64,000 bases of DNA. Source: Torreya grandis. Its lineage: Eukaryota > Streptophyta > Pinopsida > Cupressales > Taxaceae. How positions within the stretch are numbered: the stretch's first letter is position 1; each line of letters starts with the position of its first letter. The notes beneath the pieces were generated by a model. That model did not search any database and had not been told where the DNA came from. It worked only from the letters and a program-made list of their open reading frames with translations. The position numbers and the translations under genes are program-made. The stretch covers positions 1,034,001 to 1,098,000 of the forward strand of contig JARHVA010004806.1 of NCBI GenBank assembly GCA_037957365.1, given 5' to 3'. Below, piece after piece: positions 12,001 through 24,200 of the stretch.

Positions 12001-12650
12001 CAAAACTATGATAGTAACCAGTTATCCATAGAAATCCATAGAGGTTCTTGAGGGTCTTAGGAACTTGTCACTCCATCATTGCTTGTATTTTCTTAGGGTC
12101 ATATTTAACTCCTTCATGTGAAATAATATGACCCAAGTACTCCACCTATAGGACACCAAACAAACATTTGTAAGGTTTGGCATAAATCTGATGTTATTTT
12201 AGAATTGAAAACACCTACCTCACATGATTTAAATGGTATTCCCAATTTTTGATGTAGATGAGGATTTCATAAAAAAACTAATACAAGATTTCTAAAAAAT
12301 GACCTAAAAATAATATTCATCAAACTCTGAAATATAAATGGTGCATTTATGAAGCCAAAAGGCATGACCATAAATTTATAATGGTCTTCATGAGTTCTTA
12401 AAGCTATTTTAGGTATGTCATCATTACAGATGTGAATCTAATGATATCCAAAGTGAAGATCTAACTTGGTAAAATAAATAGCACCATGCAATTCATCTAT
12501 TAAATCATCAATTATTGGAATAGGAAAGTTATATTTTATGGTATATTTGTGAACTTATCTATAATCTAGGCACATCTTCCAACTATCATCCTTCTTTTTC
12601 ACCATGACCACTGAGGAGGAATATTCACTTTGACTATGTCAAATTATTCT
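12000..12650 (-). pseudogene. pol: E1 reverse transcriptase (YxDD box lost)
   Basis: The minus strand from 12640 gives VKKKDDSWKMCLDYR (family: VKKKDGSWRMCVDYRALN), [27 protein letters not shown] (family: FSKLDLRSGYHQI), IPKIALRTHEDHYKFMVMPF and GFINAPFIFQSLMN. The next block should contain FxDDILIYS but is frameshifted and reads VFL-stop, so the catalytic pair is gone. The thumb follows with VEYLGHIISHEGVKYDPKKI. This is the clearest coding block of E1 and fixes strand and family. Confidence 0.88.
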
Positions 12651-13079
12651 TGCCTCCAACATATCTTATACCATATTTTAAATTTCACTCTTTTAGGCAT
12701 AAGGATACCTATAGGGTATGATATTGGGTGGTGTTCTTTTTGGAATGATTTTAATGACATGATCATGTACATGACTTGGAGTAAGTCCTTTTGGCATGTC
12801 ATTAAAAATAATATAATGGTCATCCAACACATTTTTCAAATTAGGATGTGTAGACTCTTTAGTTGGTTGAACATCCGTGGAAAATAAGTGTGCCATAAAA
12901 CCTTCTACACCTTTCTAAGAATCTTCGTCATCTAGTGGGAACTAACCAGTTATGGAGATTTAGCTTGTAATCTATGTAGTTTAAAAGTCCTTCCTTCTGA
13001 ATGGAACCTCATGAATAATTCTTAAAAATTCATCTCATTGGTGCTTAAAGTGGTGAGCCACTACACTCCTCAAAATAAT

Positions 13080-13340
13080 GCCAGATCTTCCTATGAGAAA
13101 AAAAAACATAGGGAAATATAACAAATAGTCTCCCATAGTAAGTTTAATACTATGACATTTTATAGAATAGTTGACCATACCACCATCTACAATCATGACC
13201 TAAAAGTTTGGATCTATGTAATTGAAATAATTCAAATGAACAACCAACTTACTATTGATGAAGTTATATGTACTCCTAGAGTCAATTAACATAGTCATCT
13301 TCTATTTATTCAATAACTGCACCACCTTAAGAGTTTGAGG
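13080..13340 (-). pseudogene. pol: E1 aspartic protease (retropepsin)
   Basis: The minus strand gives MLIDSRSTYNFINSKLV, matching the gypsy protease active-site block 'LIDSGSTHNFIs..la'. The catalytic Asp is present but Gly of DSG is Arg, which would abolish activity. Upstream of RT and downstream of the zinc knuckle, as expected. Confidence 0.72.
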
Positions 13341-13449
13341 AGTATGAATGCCTAAAAGTACATGATAGGAAATAGTAAGTTGATAATATTTAGATTCATC
13401 CTCAAGTTATTATAACCCTTACCTTGAGGCCTCCTCATATTCTTCCTCA

Positions 13450-13710
13450 TCATTAGAACCATCAATGTAAAATCACTTCTTTTCATCACATCGATTCCTT
13501 TTTATCCATTTGCTATCATAGCTAAAACATAAACCTTTTTAATGCTTTTATTTCACTTGATGAGCTATCAATCTAGTAGGTTGATGAAATGATAGTGATA
13601 GAAAGGTGCATTAGTGAACATTGGTGAAAGGTATTTATCTAATGATATCTTTTCCCTAAACCATGTGTACCCTTAATATGGCCTTAGATATAAATCTGGG
13701 ATGAAATATG
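13450..13710 (-). pseudogene. gag: E1 gag C-terminal part with zinc knuckle
   Basis: About 13540-13478 (minus) gives KGLCFSYDSKWIKRNRCDEK, the chromovirus zinc knuckle 'GLCF.Cd.kw..gHrC'; the second Cys is Tyr and the His is Asn. Nearer the F insertion the strand gives FHPRFISKAILRVHMV, in the position of the gag segment 'v..f.P.sL..A..lArmvE'. The gag continues on the other side of element F at 16371. Confidence 0.65.
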
Positions 13711-14095
13711 TGAACCTTGTTAAGGTGTTTTCACATTATTAATACACAATAACACAAATATTGTTAGTTAAAATAATATTATGTTAATAGCTTATGGTTA
13801 TGTTGTTAGTTAATAATATATTATTATGTAATAATAATATATATTAAGTGTTTGTTACACATGATTTTGGATTAAATTACCTAACTCACTATTATAGGAT
13901 ATTGCGAGAGATTCTAAGAGATTTAGTAGTTAGTGGGATTCCTAGATTATAGGATATGTTATACTATATATTTGTATTATGTTAGATTTAATATCTAGTT
14001 AGTATGTAATTGTGAGTAAAAGATAATATGTTCTAGTGTTTGAAATATTTTTGATGTTTAAATATTTTTCTATTATTCAACTCTAATTTTTATCA
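13711..14095 (+). repeat. F 5' LTR (385 bp)
   Basis: Begins TGAACCTTGTTAAGGTG and ends TTTTTATCA. Shares with 15986-16370 the blocks GTTAGTTAAAATAATATTA, ATAATATATATTAAGTGTTT, CCAACTCACTATTATA-type and TTAGTAGTTAGTGGGATTCC. Confidence 0.82.
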
Positions 14096-14100
14096 ATATC

Positions 14101-14118
14101 TAGTATCAGAGTAGTCAG
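14101..14118 (+). promoter_or_regulatory. F primer binding site (initiator-Met tRNA type)
   Basis: TAGTATCAGAGTAGTCAG lies 5 nt after the left LTR and resembles the plant initiator tRNA-Met complement TGGTATCAGAGC. It sets the plus orientation. Confidence 0.7.
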
Positions 14119-15649
14119 ATAAATTTATTTAATGGATCTATGAGATATTATGCAGGGAATAGCCATCATAATTTGTGGCTAACCTAGGTAATGGAGAGGA
14201 CTTTTATGCAAAGGAATTTTTATTATAAGAATTTACTGTAGTCTTTCCTAAGTCTTTTAGATTAGATTTATTTTTTTTCTTGTAGGTAGTGCAGTGATTT
14301 CTTATGTTAAGAGAAGAGGATGTGATATCTAAATCTATACAAAATATATCACTACTTGTGACAACATGAATCAAATTTTAGTGTGCTTGCTCTATATTTT
14401 GCATAGGCATCTAGGTATTCTATAATTTATCTCTCTCTACAAATTACATTACGCACATATCATTGGTGTCACCCTCCACTCTGGCATGTATCGATCAACT
14501 AGGGAAATGTGAAAACCTATCAAGGTCATGTTCAAGCATACCAAATAATATTCATTTAGACCATCTTGTATTTGTTAGATAAATTTAATTAAATAAAATG
14601 GAGTAAACTATAGTCAAACTAATATGTTATCCTATGCCATTCAAGTCATTCTATTTGACCATTCAACACATCTAGATTTACCATAATAATACCTAGATTT
14701 CAAAATTGTTTCTAGTCTAGTCGGCTCATGACATGGTAAAACCACTATATTCTTAGCTAAAAATATTTGAAAGCCCATGATTTTAATTAAAAGGATGGTT
14801 AGAGTTTTGAGGTTTAAGTCACAAGATATTTATAAGCTCTAAATCATTAATTTGGTATTTCTTTATTATTGTTATTAGGTTCTTAGTCAACTTCATGTTC
14901 AAGTATAAGAGTAAATTTATACATAGTCAATATTTTGTTATTTGTTTTATAAATTAGGTATTCTAATGATGAAAAAATTAGTTATTAAATTCAACATTGA
15001 ATTTTAAAACTAGGAGTGAAAAAAGTAATTAATTTTTTTTAACATCTTTACCATCTAGGGTCATGGTCAATATAAATATTTGGTATTTTGTCCAAAGTGT
15101 CAAAGTAATCTTGGAGTCATTTTTTAAAGTATGTTAGTTTTGTAAAAGAGTCTATTGTATAAAATAATAGTCTTTATGAGTATTTATTGTTGTCAAAATA
15201 AAAAATATACATGTCAAAGTCAAGAGTTATAGTTATAGTCAAAAGTGTTCAAATGTATAAGGATGCATTATTGTTTATATACGATGTCTTAAGTCAAAAT
15301 TTGAATATGTTAATATTGTGGCGGGAGGGGGGGGGGGTGCAGGGACATTCCATTTAGAATGATATATATATGAGATCCATCAACATATCAACTAAGTATA
15401 TTTCACTTATTAGAGGATGGAGGAAACAGAGGCTGGAGGTTTCATAGCCTCTCATTAGCCACTAATGAAGGGGCCACTTCTGCTTTAGTGGCACATTTTA
15501 TTTTGAATTGTGTGTTTGATTTCGGTTTTGTGTGAATAAGATAGATTTTGTATACCTATTCACATTTGTATAAAGTGAATTTAAAATTCCTCTATAACTT
15601 CTTTGAAAATGTGATAGTGATGCAATCTAGTAACTGTATTGCACATCAT

Positions 15650-15860
15650 GAAGTGGTTTGTGGTAAACCACTTGTAAAACAATTTTTTATGGTTTGTGGT
15701 AAGCCACTAGTAAAACCATTATTTTTTGGTTTGTGGTAAGCCACTTAAACCATTGTTTTGTGGTAAGCCACTTATAAAACCATCTATTTTTTGTTTTTGG
15801 TAATATACTTTAAAACTATCCCATTTTGGTTGTTGGTAAGCCATATGTAAAACTATTAGT
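15650..15860 (+). repeat. Tandem repeat, about 36-46-bp unit, five to six copies
   Basis: The core GGTTTGTGGTAAGCCACTTG recurs with variants, each followed by TAAAACCATT and a T-run. The first four copies are clear; the last two (near 15800 and 15835) are worn. Each core contains GTGGTAAGCCAC, an interrupted palindrome that could form a small hairpin. Confidence 0.75.
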
Positions 15861-15978
15861 AAGATTTGTGATCATCCTATGAAAATCACTAAATCATGAG
15901 TACAGGTATAGATATGAGAGAGATGTTTTCCCCATGTTCACATTAAGGGGGTGTAGACTAGGAGTTAATAATGTTCAC

Positions 15979-15985
15979 AAGGGAG
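15979..15985 (+). promoter_or_regulatory. F polypurine tract
   Basis: AAGGGAG immediately precedes the right LTR. A stronger purine run (AAGGGGGTG) lies about 35 bases upstream and may be an alternative tract. Confidence 0.5.
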
Positions 15986-16370
15986 TGAATTTTAAGGTGT
16001 GTTCATATTATTAATCTATAATAATGTAAATATTATTAGTTAAAATAATATTAAATTTATAACATATGATTATGTTTTTAGTTAATAATATATTATTGTT
16101 ATGTAAAAATAATATATATTAAGTGTTTATTGTATGTGAGTCTAGAGTAAATCACCCAACTCACTATTATAAGAGATTGTGAGAGATTCTAGGAGATTTA
16201 GTAGTTAGTGGGATTCCTAGATAATTTGATATGTTATCCTATATATTTGTATTGTGTTGGATGTAATATTCAGTTAGTATGTAATTTCAAGTGCAAGATA
16301 ATATATTCTGGTGTTTGAAATAATTTTGATGTTCAGCTCTTTCTCTATTGATTAACTTTTATTTTTAATG
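15986..16370 (+). repeat. F 3' LTR (385 bp)
   Basis: Begins TGAATTTTAAGGTGTG and matches the left LTR along its full length with scattered, mostly transition differences. Equal length of the two copies supports the chosen limits. Confidence 0.82.
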
Positions 16371-16800
16371 ATAAACCTTTAATTGGATGCTATCTTTTAG
16401 GCCACCCAAAAATAGGTTAGTCATATTTTCCTTAGTGATGTCTGCCACACATAAGGAGAGATTTTGAAATTGATGAATGTAGTCCTTGAAAATCTCAATT
16501 TGGCATAGCTTGGATAGCTAATTGAAGTAATGTTTTGAGACATTATTTTAATAGTAGAGTTGGAACTCCTCAAAAAATACCAACCATGAAACTAGGACAC
16601 CCGTCTTTTTATTTTAAGCACACCACCAATGATACTAAATGAATGGTTCAAATTATAGATAAAGAGAGGACATAACCACTTTTTGTGAACATGGAGTCTA
16701 ATTTAGATCAAATAAATTTTCAATTTTAGTAAGCTAAGTGAGTGGATCATTACCATAAAACTTGTGTAGGTCCACTTTTGGAAACATCAGCTTATGGCCA
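16371..16800 (-). pseudogene. gag: E1 gag, N-terminal and central part
   Basis: The minus strand from about 16790 gives MFPKVDLHKFYGNDPL and LTKIENLFDL (family: 'lPKldfpkF.G.DP..Wl.k.e.fF'), then worn helices, then QLYYLNNV-like and IFKDYIHQFQNLSLCVADIT. It ends with ENMTNLFLGGLKDSIQLK (family: 'lsee.l...FlgGLk.eIq.ev'). Element F separates it from the zinc-knuckle part. Several stops. Confidence 0.75.
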
Positions 16801-17410
16801 AAATTGGTGTTAGTATTATTTGGAGTAAAAGAACCAAACTAAAGTGGTGAAGGATTATTTTGTAGTGGCTAAGCTTAAAAGTTGGCTAATTGCATAGATA
16901 TTTTTTGTCATTTATCCTTCATTCTATCCAATTCCCCTATCAAACCTATAATATCCCCTTGAACCATATCAAAATCATTTTTTTAACATGTCCTACAATT
17001 ATGACTTAAGTCAATGAATTACCTCCAAAATAGACAAATAAGAAGTTTTAGATTCCATGTCATCCTTATGAGTTTTTGGAGTTTATTTCCCTTTCCCACA
17101 TCTGTGAGTGTTTAGACTATCCATGCATAAATCCTAGGATGGCTTCATCCCCAAAAAAATTGTACCAGTGGAATACACCATTTAAATCATCTCACTAAGA
17201 TGAATCCAACAACTACTATTATGCATAAGAGTGAAAAATGTTGACCAAAAAAATTTTACCATTAGAATATAATATTTCAATCATCTCACATAGATGAAGA
17301 GAATGAATGCTAATTTTCATAAGGTAAAAATTTCCATAGTTATGTTTTTAGGTCTTCTAGTGCTCAAGATGTTAGATCTAAAACAATTGTACCATAAAAA
17401 CTTGCCCAGA
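16801..17410 (-). other. E1 5' leader and start of gag region
   Basis: Between the primer site and the recognisable gag core. A conserved gag N-terminal helix might be present, but stops and A/T drift prevent a call. No independent gene. Confidence 0.45.
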
Positions 17411-17427
17411 TCAAAGATTTGATACCA
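17411..17427 (-). promoter_or_regulatory. E1 primer binding site (Met tRNA type)
   Basis: The minus strand reads TGGTATCAAATCTTTGA, two bases after the 5' LTR. It matches TGGTATCA of the initiator tRNA-Met complement. It agrees with the polypurine tract in fixing the minus orientation. Confidence 0.72.
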
Positions 17428-17429
17428 CT

Positions 17430-17778
17430 TGTAAGGAATTTAATTAGATGATTTACAATAATAGAATTATATAAGACATAATTAATATTATAATAATTAT
17501 ATCCACAACAACAATTAGTGAAAGAGAAAAATACTTGAATATTATAACTGAGCCACTTCAAGGGCAAAACCTCCACAATAATGCAATAAGAATATAATTC
17601 ATGAAATGATGATAAAATACCAACCAATATCTCCTATATATATTGTAATTAATCATGGTTATTCCATATGCTGACCATACTAAGAACATTGAGAAATTAA
17701 ACAAGCTAATATGAAGATGTGTAAGCCATAAGTCAACCACACATATCCCTAGACACACTATAGTTTAAGGTCATAGAA
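17430..17778 (-). repeat. E1 5' LTR (349 bp)
   Basis: Full-length partner of 9652-10000 and the same length. Flanked on the right by AAATG (17779-17783), the second copy of the target duplication. Confidence 0.87.
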
Positions 17779-17783
17779 AAATG

Positions 17784-18290
17784 ACTTTGAATTCCTAATC
17801 AAGCTCTGGTAATGTTATTTATTGTTAAACCTTATTCAAGTATGAAACATGGACTACTAGATGTATTTTCACTAACTAATTTAACTCTAATTTGTGTGAT
17901 ACACTACCAATATTTTACAACACTTGATAAGATTCATAATACTTTGGGGAAATATTTTGATATTTTTTTTGTTATTTCAACAAATTTTTATTATATGGAT
18001 ATAATCACACAAAAAATCAATCTCTAAATTTAAAATTAATTTCACTATGGTGTTGGTAAGCTTGTTTCTTCATATGGTTCTACGCCAATGGTAAGTTATA
18101 TTTGAGACTAGAAGGTACCTGCTATTAGTGTTGAATGTGTTATTAAACTACTCAAATATTTGGATGGACTCTAAGTAATGAGGTGATGGATGGTGGATGG
18201 TATCCATATAGTGAAAAAATTGAGACATTTTGGAGGAGGTACAAAATAATGTGTTATACCACCATTCTATGAATGACAACTATTTTACCC
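17784..18290 (-). pseudogene. pol: E0 integrase, C-terminal half (cut off from its chromodomain)
   Basis: The minus strand gives NGGITHYF-like then KMSQFF, a worn 'eWWYNT.fhtsi..sPfe' segment (about 18270-18200). Then NHMKKQAYQHHSEINFKFRD (family: 'r.kk.AD.hR.e..F.vGD'), ISPKYYESYQVL (family: 'LspkyyGPy.vl') and LVKIHLVVHVSYLNK (family: 'ih.vFHVS.Lk'). This reads straight into the chromodomain at 9646-9500 once E1 is removed. Beyond 18290 the similarity stops abruptly, so E0 is truncated or interrupted again. Confidence 0.8.
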
Positions 18291-21200
18291 TGATTTAGAT
18301 TAATTAAATAATCTAATTAATATAAAAACCATTGTAATCATTAAAATTATAATTTATAAAAATTAAGAAAAAATATTAATGTAAATGCTTTCAACTAATT
18401 TGGAACACAACCTTACTAAATATGAAAAGTAAAATAAAGGGTGAGATATTTAATAGTTCCCTTTATTGTGTAGGACTAAGATAGGTAGTAATAAATAAGG
18501 CAAGCTAGAGACTGATATAGATTATAGATCTATTTTTTCACCCAGATAGTAATGTCAGCCTCAGGTTGGTAATTTTTACCACTATTTTTGAGTTAGATGG
18601 TTCTATTCCTTGATATTTTTCTTCTCCATATGATACAAGTGGGTGCTCTTATTTATGATCTAGATCAATGTGCAACCCCAAGGTTTTCTCATCTGTGCAA
18701 CACCCAAAAATTCATATCATTCATATAAGACCTTAGGTCCACTTTTGAGGGAAAAAATGAAATTTTTTAGGAAGTGTAATGGATTGATATGGCCTTAGTC
18801 ACCCTTGTTGATGATTAACCACTACTTAGGTATCTATTACTATAAAGAGGGAAATCAAACCATACATAGTTATTCCCCTTAGTCTAAATTTTCAATTGTG
18901 ATCCTTTGATATATGAAAGTGCATAATGATCTATATTTAGATAATTGAAATTAATTTCTTTTAACTTGGATTTGTGTGCTTCAAAATTGGCTGATGAGTT
19001 CCCTTAGTGATTGATTTGTAATTTTGGGAGAATAGTGTAGTTTTGCTCGATGTGTAAAAGTGTACATATTCTTAATAGATAGGTTCTAGATGTATTATAA
19101 GTATACACTTTATTTTTATTTATATGCATATATTTATGTAAATTTATCAATCACAAAAATTTAAAAAAAATGGGCTAACCCATAAGAATGATTTGATTTT
19201 GAAAATTGATCATTGTTGGGAAAATGACATGACCATCAAATTTAGTTGGTAACATGTAAATGACACTAATTGAATTTTAAATTATTATCTAGGAAACATG
19301 GATACTAAATTGATGATGTGTATATGTTTGAGTATAATATTTTAGTGGTTTGGTATAGATTGGGAGAATTCCTAAGGTGATTGAAAATAACTTGAAAGGA
19401 TTGGACCCATAGACAACATGTGGATGTGCAAGAATCATGAATAAGAGGCATATATGTGTGAAAAAATAATGTATGGTAAAGGTGGATAAAAAATGACATT
19501 TTCAAGCATATAATATAAGTTTTTATTATCTACAAATGCCTCATTTTTGTTCTAGAATTGAGATGAAATATAAATACTAGAGTAAAAGGATAAAGTATAG
19601 CTTAGTGTGTACAACCCACTTTGTATTTTGGATAGGGCTCAAAATTTCCTACTTTGCTCCATGAAAACTTGAAATGAACATTTTGTAGTCAATTCCATAG
19701 AGTAAAATTTATAATCTAAACTATAATTGAAAATTGAAAAGTTTTAAGAGTAGGGAATGAATACACTTGTATTTTCATAAAACATGTTATCCTATACTTT
19801 ATTAGAGATGCTGACTCCTTGTTGAAGTATTAGATAATGTTTCTTCTTATTGAATCATGAAATAATTAGGGTGATAAAATACCTATTTTTATAGCTATTA
19901 AATTCCATGGGTTGAGAAGATACATTCTCAAACCATCATGAATAGGGATTAGGGTTAAGACCATTGAGCATCACTAAACCTCAACTGCACTAAACAAAAT
20001 AACTAATCTAGTTTTAATCTTAAAACTCAAGATGGTAAGGTGGGAGTTTTAAAATAGGCTTGGTATGAGTAATGACAGATATATTGAGTGTTATTTAACC
20101 CAAACATGAATTAATTAAAAAAACGTAAATCAACCTATGTAAATAGACTTAAATATTGAAGGTTGATTACTATTTGGTCCCATTGAATTGCATTTGAAAA
20201 TAAACAACTATAATAATGCTCATTGAAAAATGTGTATTTGTGCATGAACCTATATCATGCCTCACTAAATATATGCCAAATAATATAAGAAATAATATAT
20301 ATGTGGATGAACTAGTATCATTTGTAAATGAATCTATGCCAACTGAAATAGAATGATATGCATCTATATGTAAATATGAGAACCTGTATCTCAAATGTAT
20401 AAGTATGTGATTTTTTGATTTTTTTCTTGTAAACCATGTGCACCTACATGGTCTATGTAGTCAAGTGTATATGGATTTGTACTCTATATCTCATGTTAAT
20501 GTGAAGTGAGTGAATATGCATGCAATATTCACACATAATATGTATTAATGTGTGAAAATCTATCTCATATTTGAAATCCTCTAAATTATGAACTACTCTA
20601 AACTCTATGAATTCGATAACCTATTCCCAAAATATGATTTTTATACTCATGGAGTCTTATGTTTTTGTGACAAGCTCACTAATATTAGCTTACTTTGACG
20701 TGAGGGATGCATCCTATAAATCACTAATCTCAAAATAAATAGTTAACTATATCATTCCATGTATGAAATATGTAATCATTTATAGTCATATCAATATACC
20801 ATCATAATAATGTATATGTCATCAAATCATGTATATAACATATGTAATGTGATAAATATAAGTGTCTTTTCAAGATAAATGTATTAATAAAGAGCATAGT
20901 ACTAACCAATATTAATTTAATAACTAAATAAGACTATATAGTAAAGAGATGCATGATAAGAATCATGGCACCACACATGAATAGGAGGTGCACAATATGG
21001 ATAAGGACACCCATAAATTTAGTAATCTCAACAAGATCAACAAGCTTATCAAATAATCCTATATTAATCCACTCATAAACACACAATGTTTGGATTAAGA
21101 TGAACCCACATTTGATTGGTGTGGAATCTAGCCTAGGCATAATGGGAGGCTCAGGTCTACCAAAAAATAACAAAAATAGACAAAGCCAATAGGAGTAGGA

Positions 21201-24200
21201 AAGGAACCCAATTCAGGGCACACTCGTAGGCCTAGTTTTCTAAAGAAAAAAGCATAACCAAAAAAAATTCCCACACAAGACCAAGTAAATGTGGGGATCC
21301 CATAGGGCATAAAAGAGGCCCAGTCCCATAAAATGAAGATAGACCACTAAGGAAAATAAAAAGAAAACAAAAGTAAAAAAGGATCACCAACATCTAGAAG
21401 TAAGAACTAGCAAAACCAATTACAATAGGCTCCACAGGTTATTTGAACTCAAGATGTGTTGCACATCTTCTTGACTCCAATTTTTTCTAAAAAAATTGTT
21501 AGGACGAAGATTCAAAATGTCCCCATCATACATCCATAACCCATGATAAGAATTATAATCCACTAGGTTTATTTTACTATTCATAATGTTATGAATAAGG
21601 ATGAAGGATAATATCAAGGGACATAAATATGTCACATCGAACAAGGCCAAGGGATATACCCATGGGAAAAAAATGTTTCACACACAAAGGGTTAAGGGAA
21701 AAATGTAAAGGACATAAGGATGTCACACACATAATGCCAAGGGGATACACTCAAGGGACAAATATGTCACAAAAAATAAGGCAAATTGGCCATAATCAAT
21801 GGAGATAAAGATGTCACAAAAAATAAGGCCAAGGGGTCACAATCAAGGGACATAAATATGTCACAAAAATCAAGGATAAGGGATATATGAAAGTAGTTAT
21901 TAGCCTATGTATAATTAGAAACATCAATAAATCATAAAACACTTGAAAAATATTATAGACTATCCATGTCTATCAATGTCACATCATATCAAAACAACAT
22001 ATCCATGTAACACTATATAACATATCAATAACTAGAAAGAAATGTGTAAGCAATGTAGACATATCAACATGGTGAAAGGTCATAGAAAATAATATGTGGT
22101 ATTATGACTTGTTTAATAATATGGCACCAACATTTTTAAGGCCACTAGGTATAAGAAATTCCAATATCTATATGTCCATGTATGATCTGTATGTCCTACA
22201 TTGCACTTATATACTGTGAAATGCATATGTGTATGATAATAACATGACATATAACAAACATGTGATAAATAAAATATTTAAAGAGTGTAACTAGAAATAC
22301 TTTAATGCAAAAGTCTTCATTTTTAGTTTTTTCAACATATTTGAATTTTTCATATTTTTTATATTTTTATTTATCTTAAAATTTGAAAAGGTGTTAACCA
22401 ATTTCATCAATGGGATAGTCATGGGGGGTTATATTTTATGGTATAAGGGTCATATATCATAAGTGAGAAGTAAAATATATAGGTGTATCAAAATTAGGGA
22501 TGGAAATCCACATTATCATCATCACCCATAGGCTCATGTCTCTATTGACTAATGCTAAAAGGTGTATGGCTTTATGGGGTATGTTGTGTAGTAGGAGAAT
22601 ATCTCATTGCATGTGTTCAATATGGAACATGTTTAATTTAATGTGGTATATATTATTACATGATATAGTATATAATTTACTTTATGGGTCTTTAATGACT
22701 CTTTGATGTGATAACTACTATAAAACTGGTTACCTAGGAAAATTATCTACTCTCCTATGAATTGAGTATATATAGAGATATATAGAGATTATAAATGGGT
22801 GAATAAACCACCACTATATAATGATATTGAATAGGTATAAAAACCAATTTTAGTGGTTATGGGGATGGAAGAGGATATACCACTAGATAAATATGGTATT
22901 CATATCGAATGCTTGAAAATGTAACTGATTTATTATAGTGTATATACTTGATACACAAATGTATTGTAGATGGTACTCCTTGAGCTTATAAATCTAAGGG
23001 AATCCTAAAAAAATGTCAAAGACCACTTTACATTGTATAAATAAGAATGAAGTGTTTATTATCATGGATCCCATTTAAAGAGTTAGCATAATTTACCCAA
23101 GAATGTTTTATGTTTGTCCATCAAATCCATTAACCAATTTTTTAGTAACTTAAAAATTATGTTGTGTGTATAAAAAATTGTAGATAAGTGTCATTGTGAA
23201 AATATTTTAGATTGATTCATTGGCAACCATGACATTATGTATGGGTTTCTTATTGATTGTGATCATATGGATAATGAATCAAGATCTAAATCATTATTGA
23301 CTATCTCACTCCAATAAAATATAATCATAGGTCATGGTGGTGATATTATTGTAAGTGTAATAATAATACTATCCACTAAGTGACTATATGCCACAAGAGA
23401 AAGATGTGAATTGTATGTATAATGTACCTTAAAATTATCCTTAGTATTTATATTTTTCATGTTTTGGAAGATTTTCAATTTATAATTCATATTTTATATT
23501 CCTATGTATGTGTTCTTAGCTCAATAGTGTTGTCATCAATAAGATCCTATATTTTATATTTTAACTTGAAACATTTGTTTGTAGAATGTAAAATAGTTCA
23601 ATGATAATATTAGTATGTATTACTATCATAATTCTTAGGCATAGGCCTACTATCATAAAAATAATGTGGTGGAGGAAGAGATATGACGTTTAACCCAAAT
23701 AAATTTTATAAAGTACACAAGTAGGTTATGGTAATTGTGAAATTTGCCTACAATGTGGAGTAGATAAGAGAAATAATTTTGTAGGTTGTGACATTGCATT
23801 AACCATTATCTTTTCCTCATTATCATTATAATTTTATTTAACCTTGTAGATTAGATTGACATAAAACTTGGTTGTTGAAGTAGCTAGAGTATTAGGTGCA
23901 TAATTGTGTTTGTTTAAAGTTATAAGATTTACTTATCAATATCTCACTATATGGCATAAGTCATCAAAAGACTTGAATTTATTGAATATTACTGACTCAT
24001 GGAGTGGTGTAAGAAAAAATTGATTGAATTTATATTTTTACTCACTATATACCATAGAATTGGTCTAATTATCTAGCATGGTATTATACTAAAGTATATA
24101 ATTTATGATTAGCACATTGGACCTTTGTTTGAGTTTGGAAATTTATACATAAGATAACTTATCATCAATATTGATGGAAAAATGTACAAGGAAATAATCT

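Larger units (their letters stand above)
14119..15985 (+). other. F interior, no recognisable coding
   Basis: I found no gag, protease, RT or integrase motif on either strand. Notable contents are an 11-base G run at 15327-15337, a tandem repeat at 15650-15860 (separate entry) and two purine runs near the 3' end: AAGGGGGTG at about 15944, and AAGGGAG at 15979-15985 directly before the right LTR. Confidence 0.55.
13711..16370 (+). mobile_element. F: small LTR element nested in E1 gag
   Basis: Two 385-bp direct repeats (13711-14095 and 15986-16370) bound a 1,890-bp interior. A Met-type primer site follows the left repeat on the plus strand and a purine run precedes the right one, so F lies in the opposite orientation to its host E1. 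No gag or pol domain could be recognised in the interior, so it is a non-autonomous (LARD or TRIM-like) element or a heavily deleted one. No exact 5-bp duplication remains (ATATG against ATAAA). The host gag reading resumes on both sides (GGLKDSIQLK at about 16380-16440, FHPRFISKA at about 13660-13705), which proves insertion. Confidence 0.8.
9652..17778 (-). mobile_element. E1: Ty3/gypsy chromovirus, complete structure but decayed
   Basis: Bounded by two 349-bp direct repeats (9652-10000 and 17430-17778) that begin TGTAAGG and run to CATAAAT or CATAGAA. A 5-bp target duplication AAATG flanks them (9647-9651 and 17779-17783). On the minus strand the order is 5' LTR, Met-type primer site, gag, zinc knuckle, protease, RT, RNase H, integrase, chromodomain, polypurine tract, 3' LTR. 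Without the 2,660-bp nested element F it would be about 5.5 kb, a normal chromovirus size. All reading frames carry stops and frameshifts. It inserted into a related older element (E0), between that element's integrase C-terminus and chromodomain. Confidence 0.88.

Noticed and set aside
12630..12887. 85-codon plus ORF over the E1 RT region
   Set aside because: Shadow of the RT reading on the minus strand, whose motifs are clear.
17774..17783. TAGAAAAATG right of E1 as a 10-bp duplication of TAGAAAATG at 9643-9651
   Set aside because: Extending both LTRs to 349 bp leaves a perfect 5-bp AAATG duplication, the normal size for gypsy.
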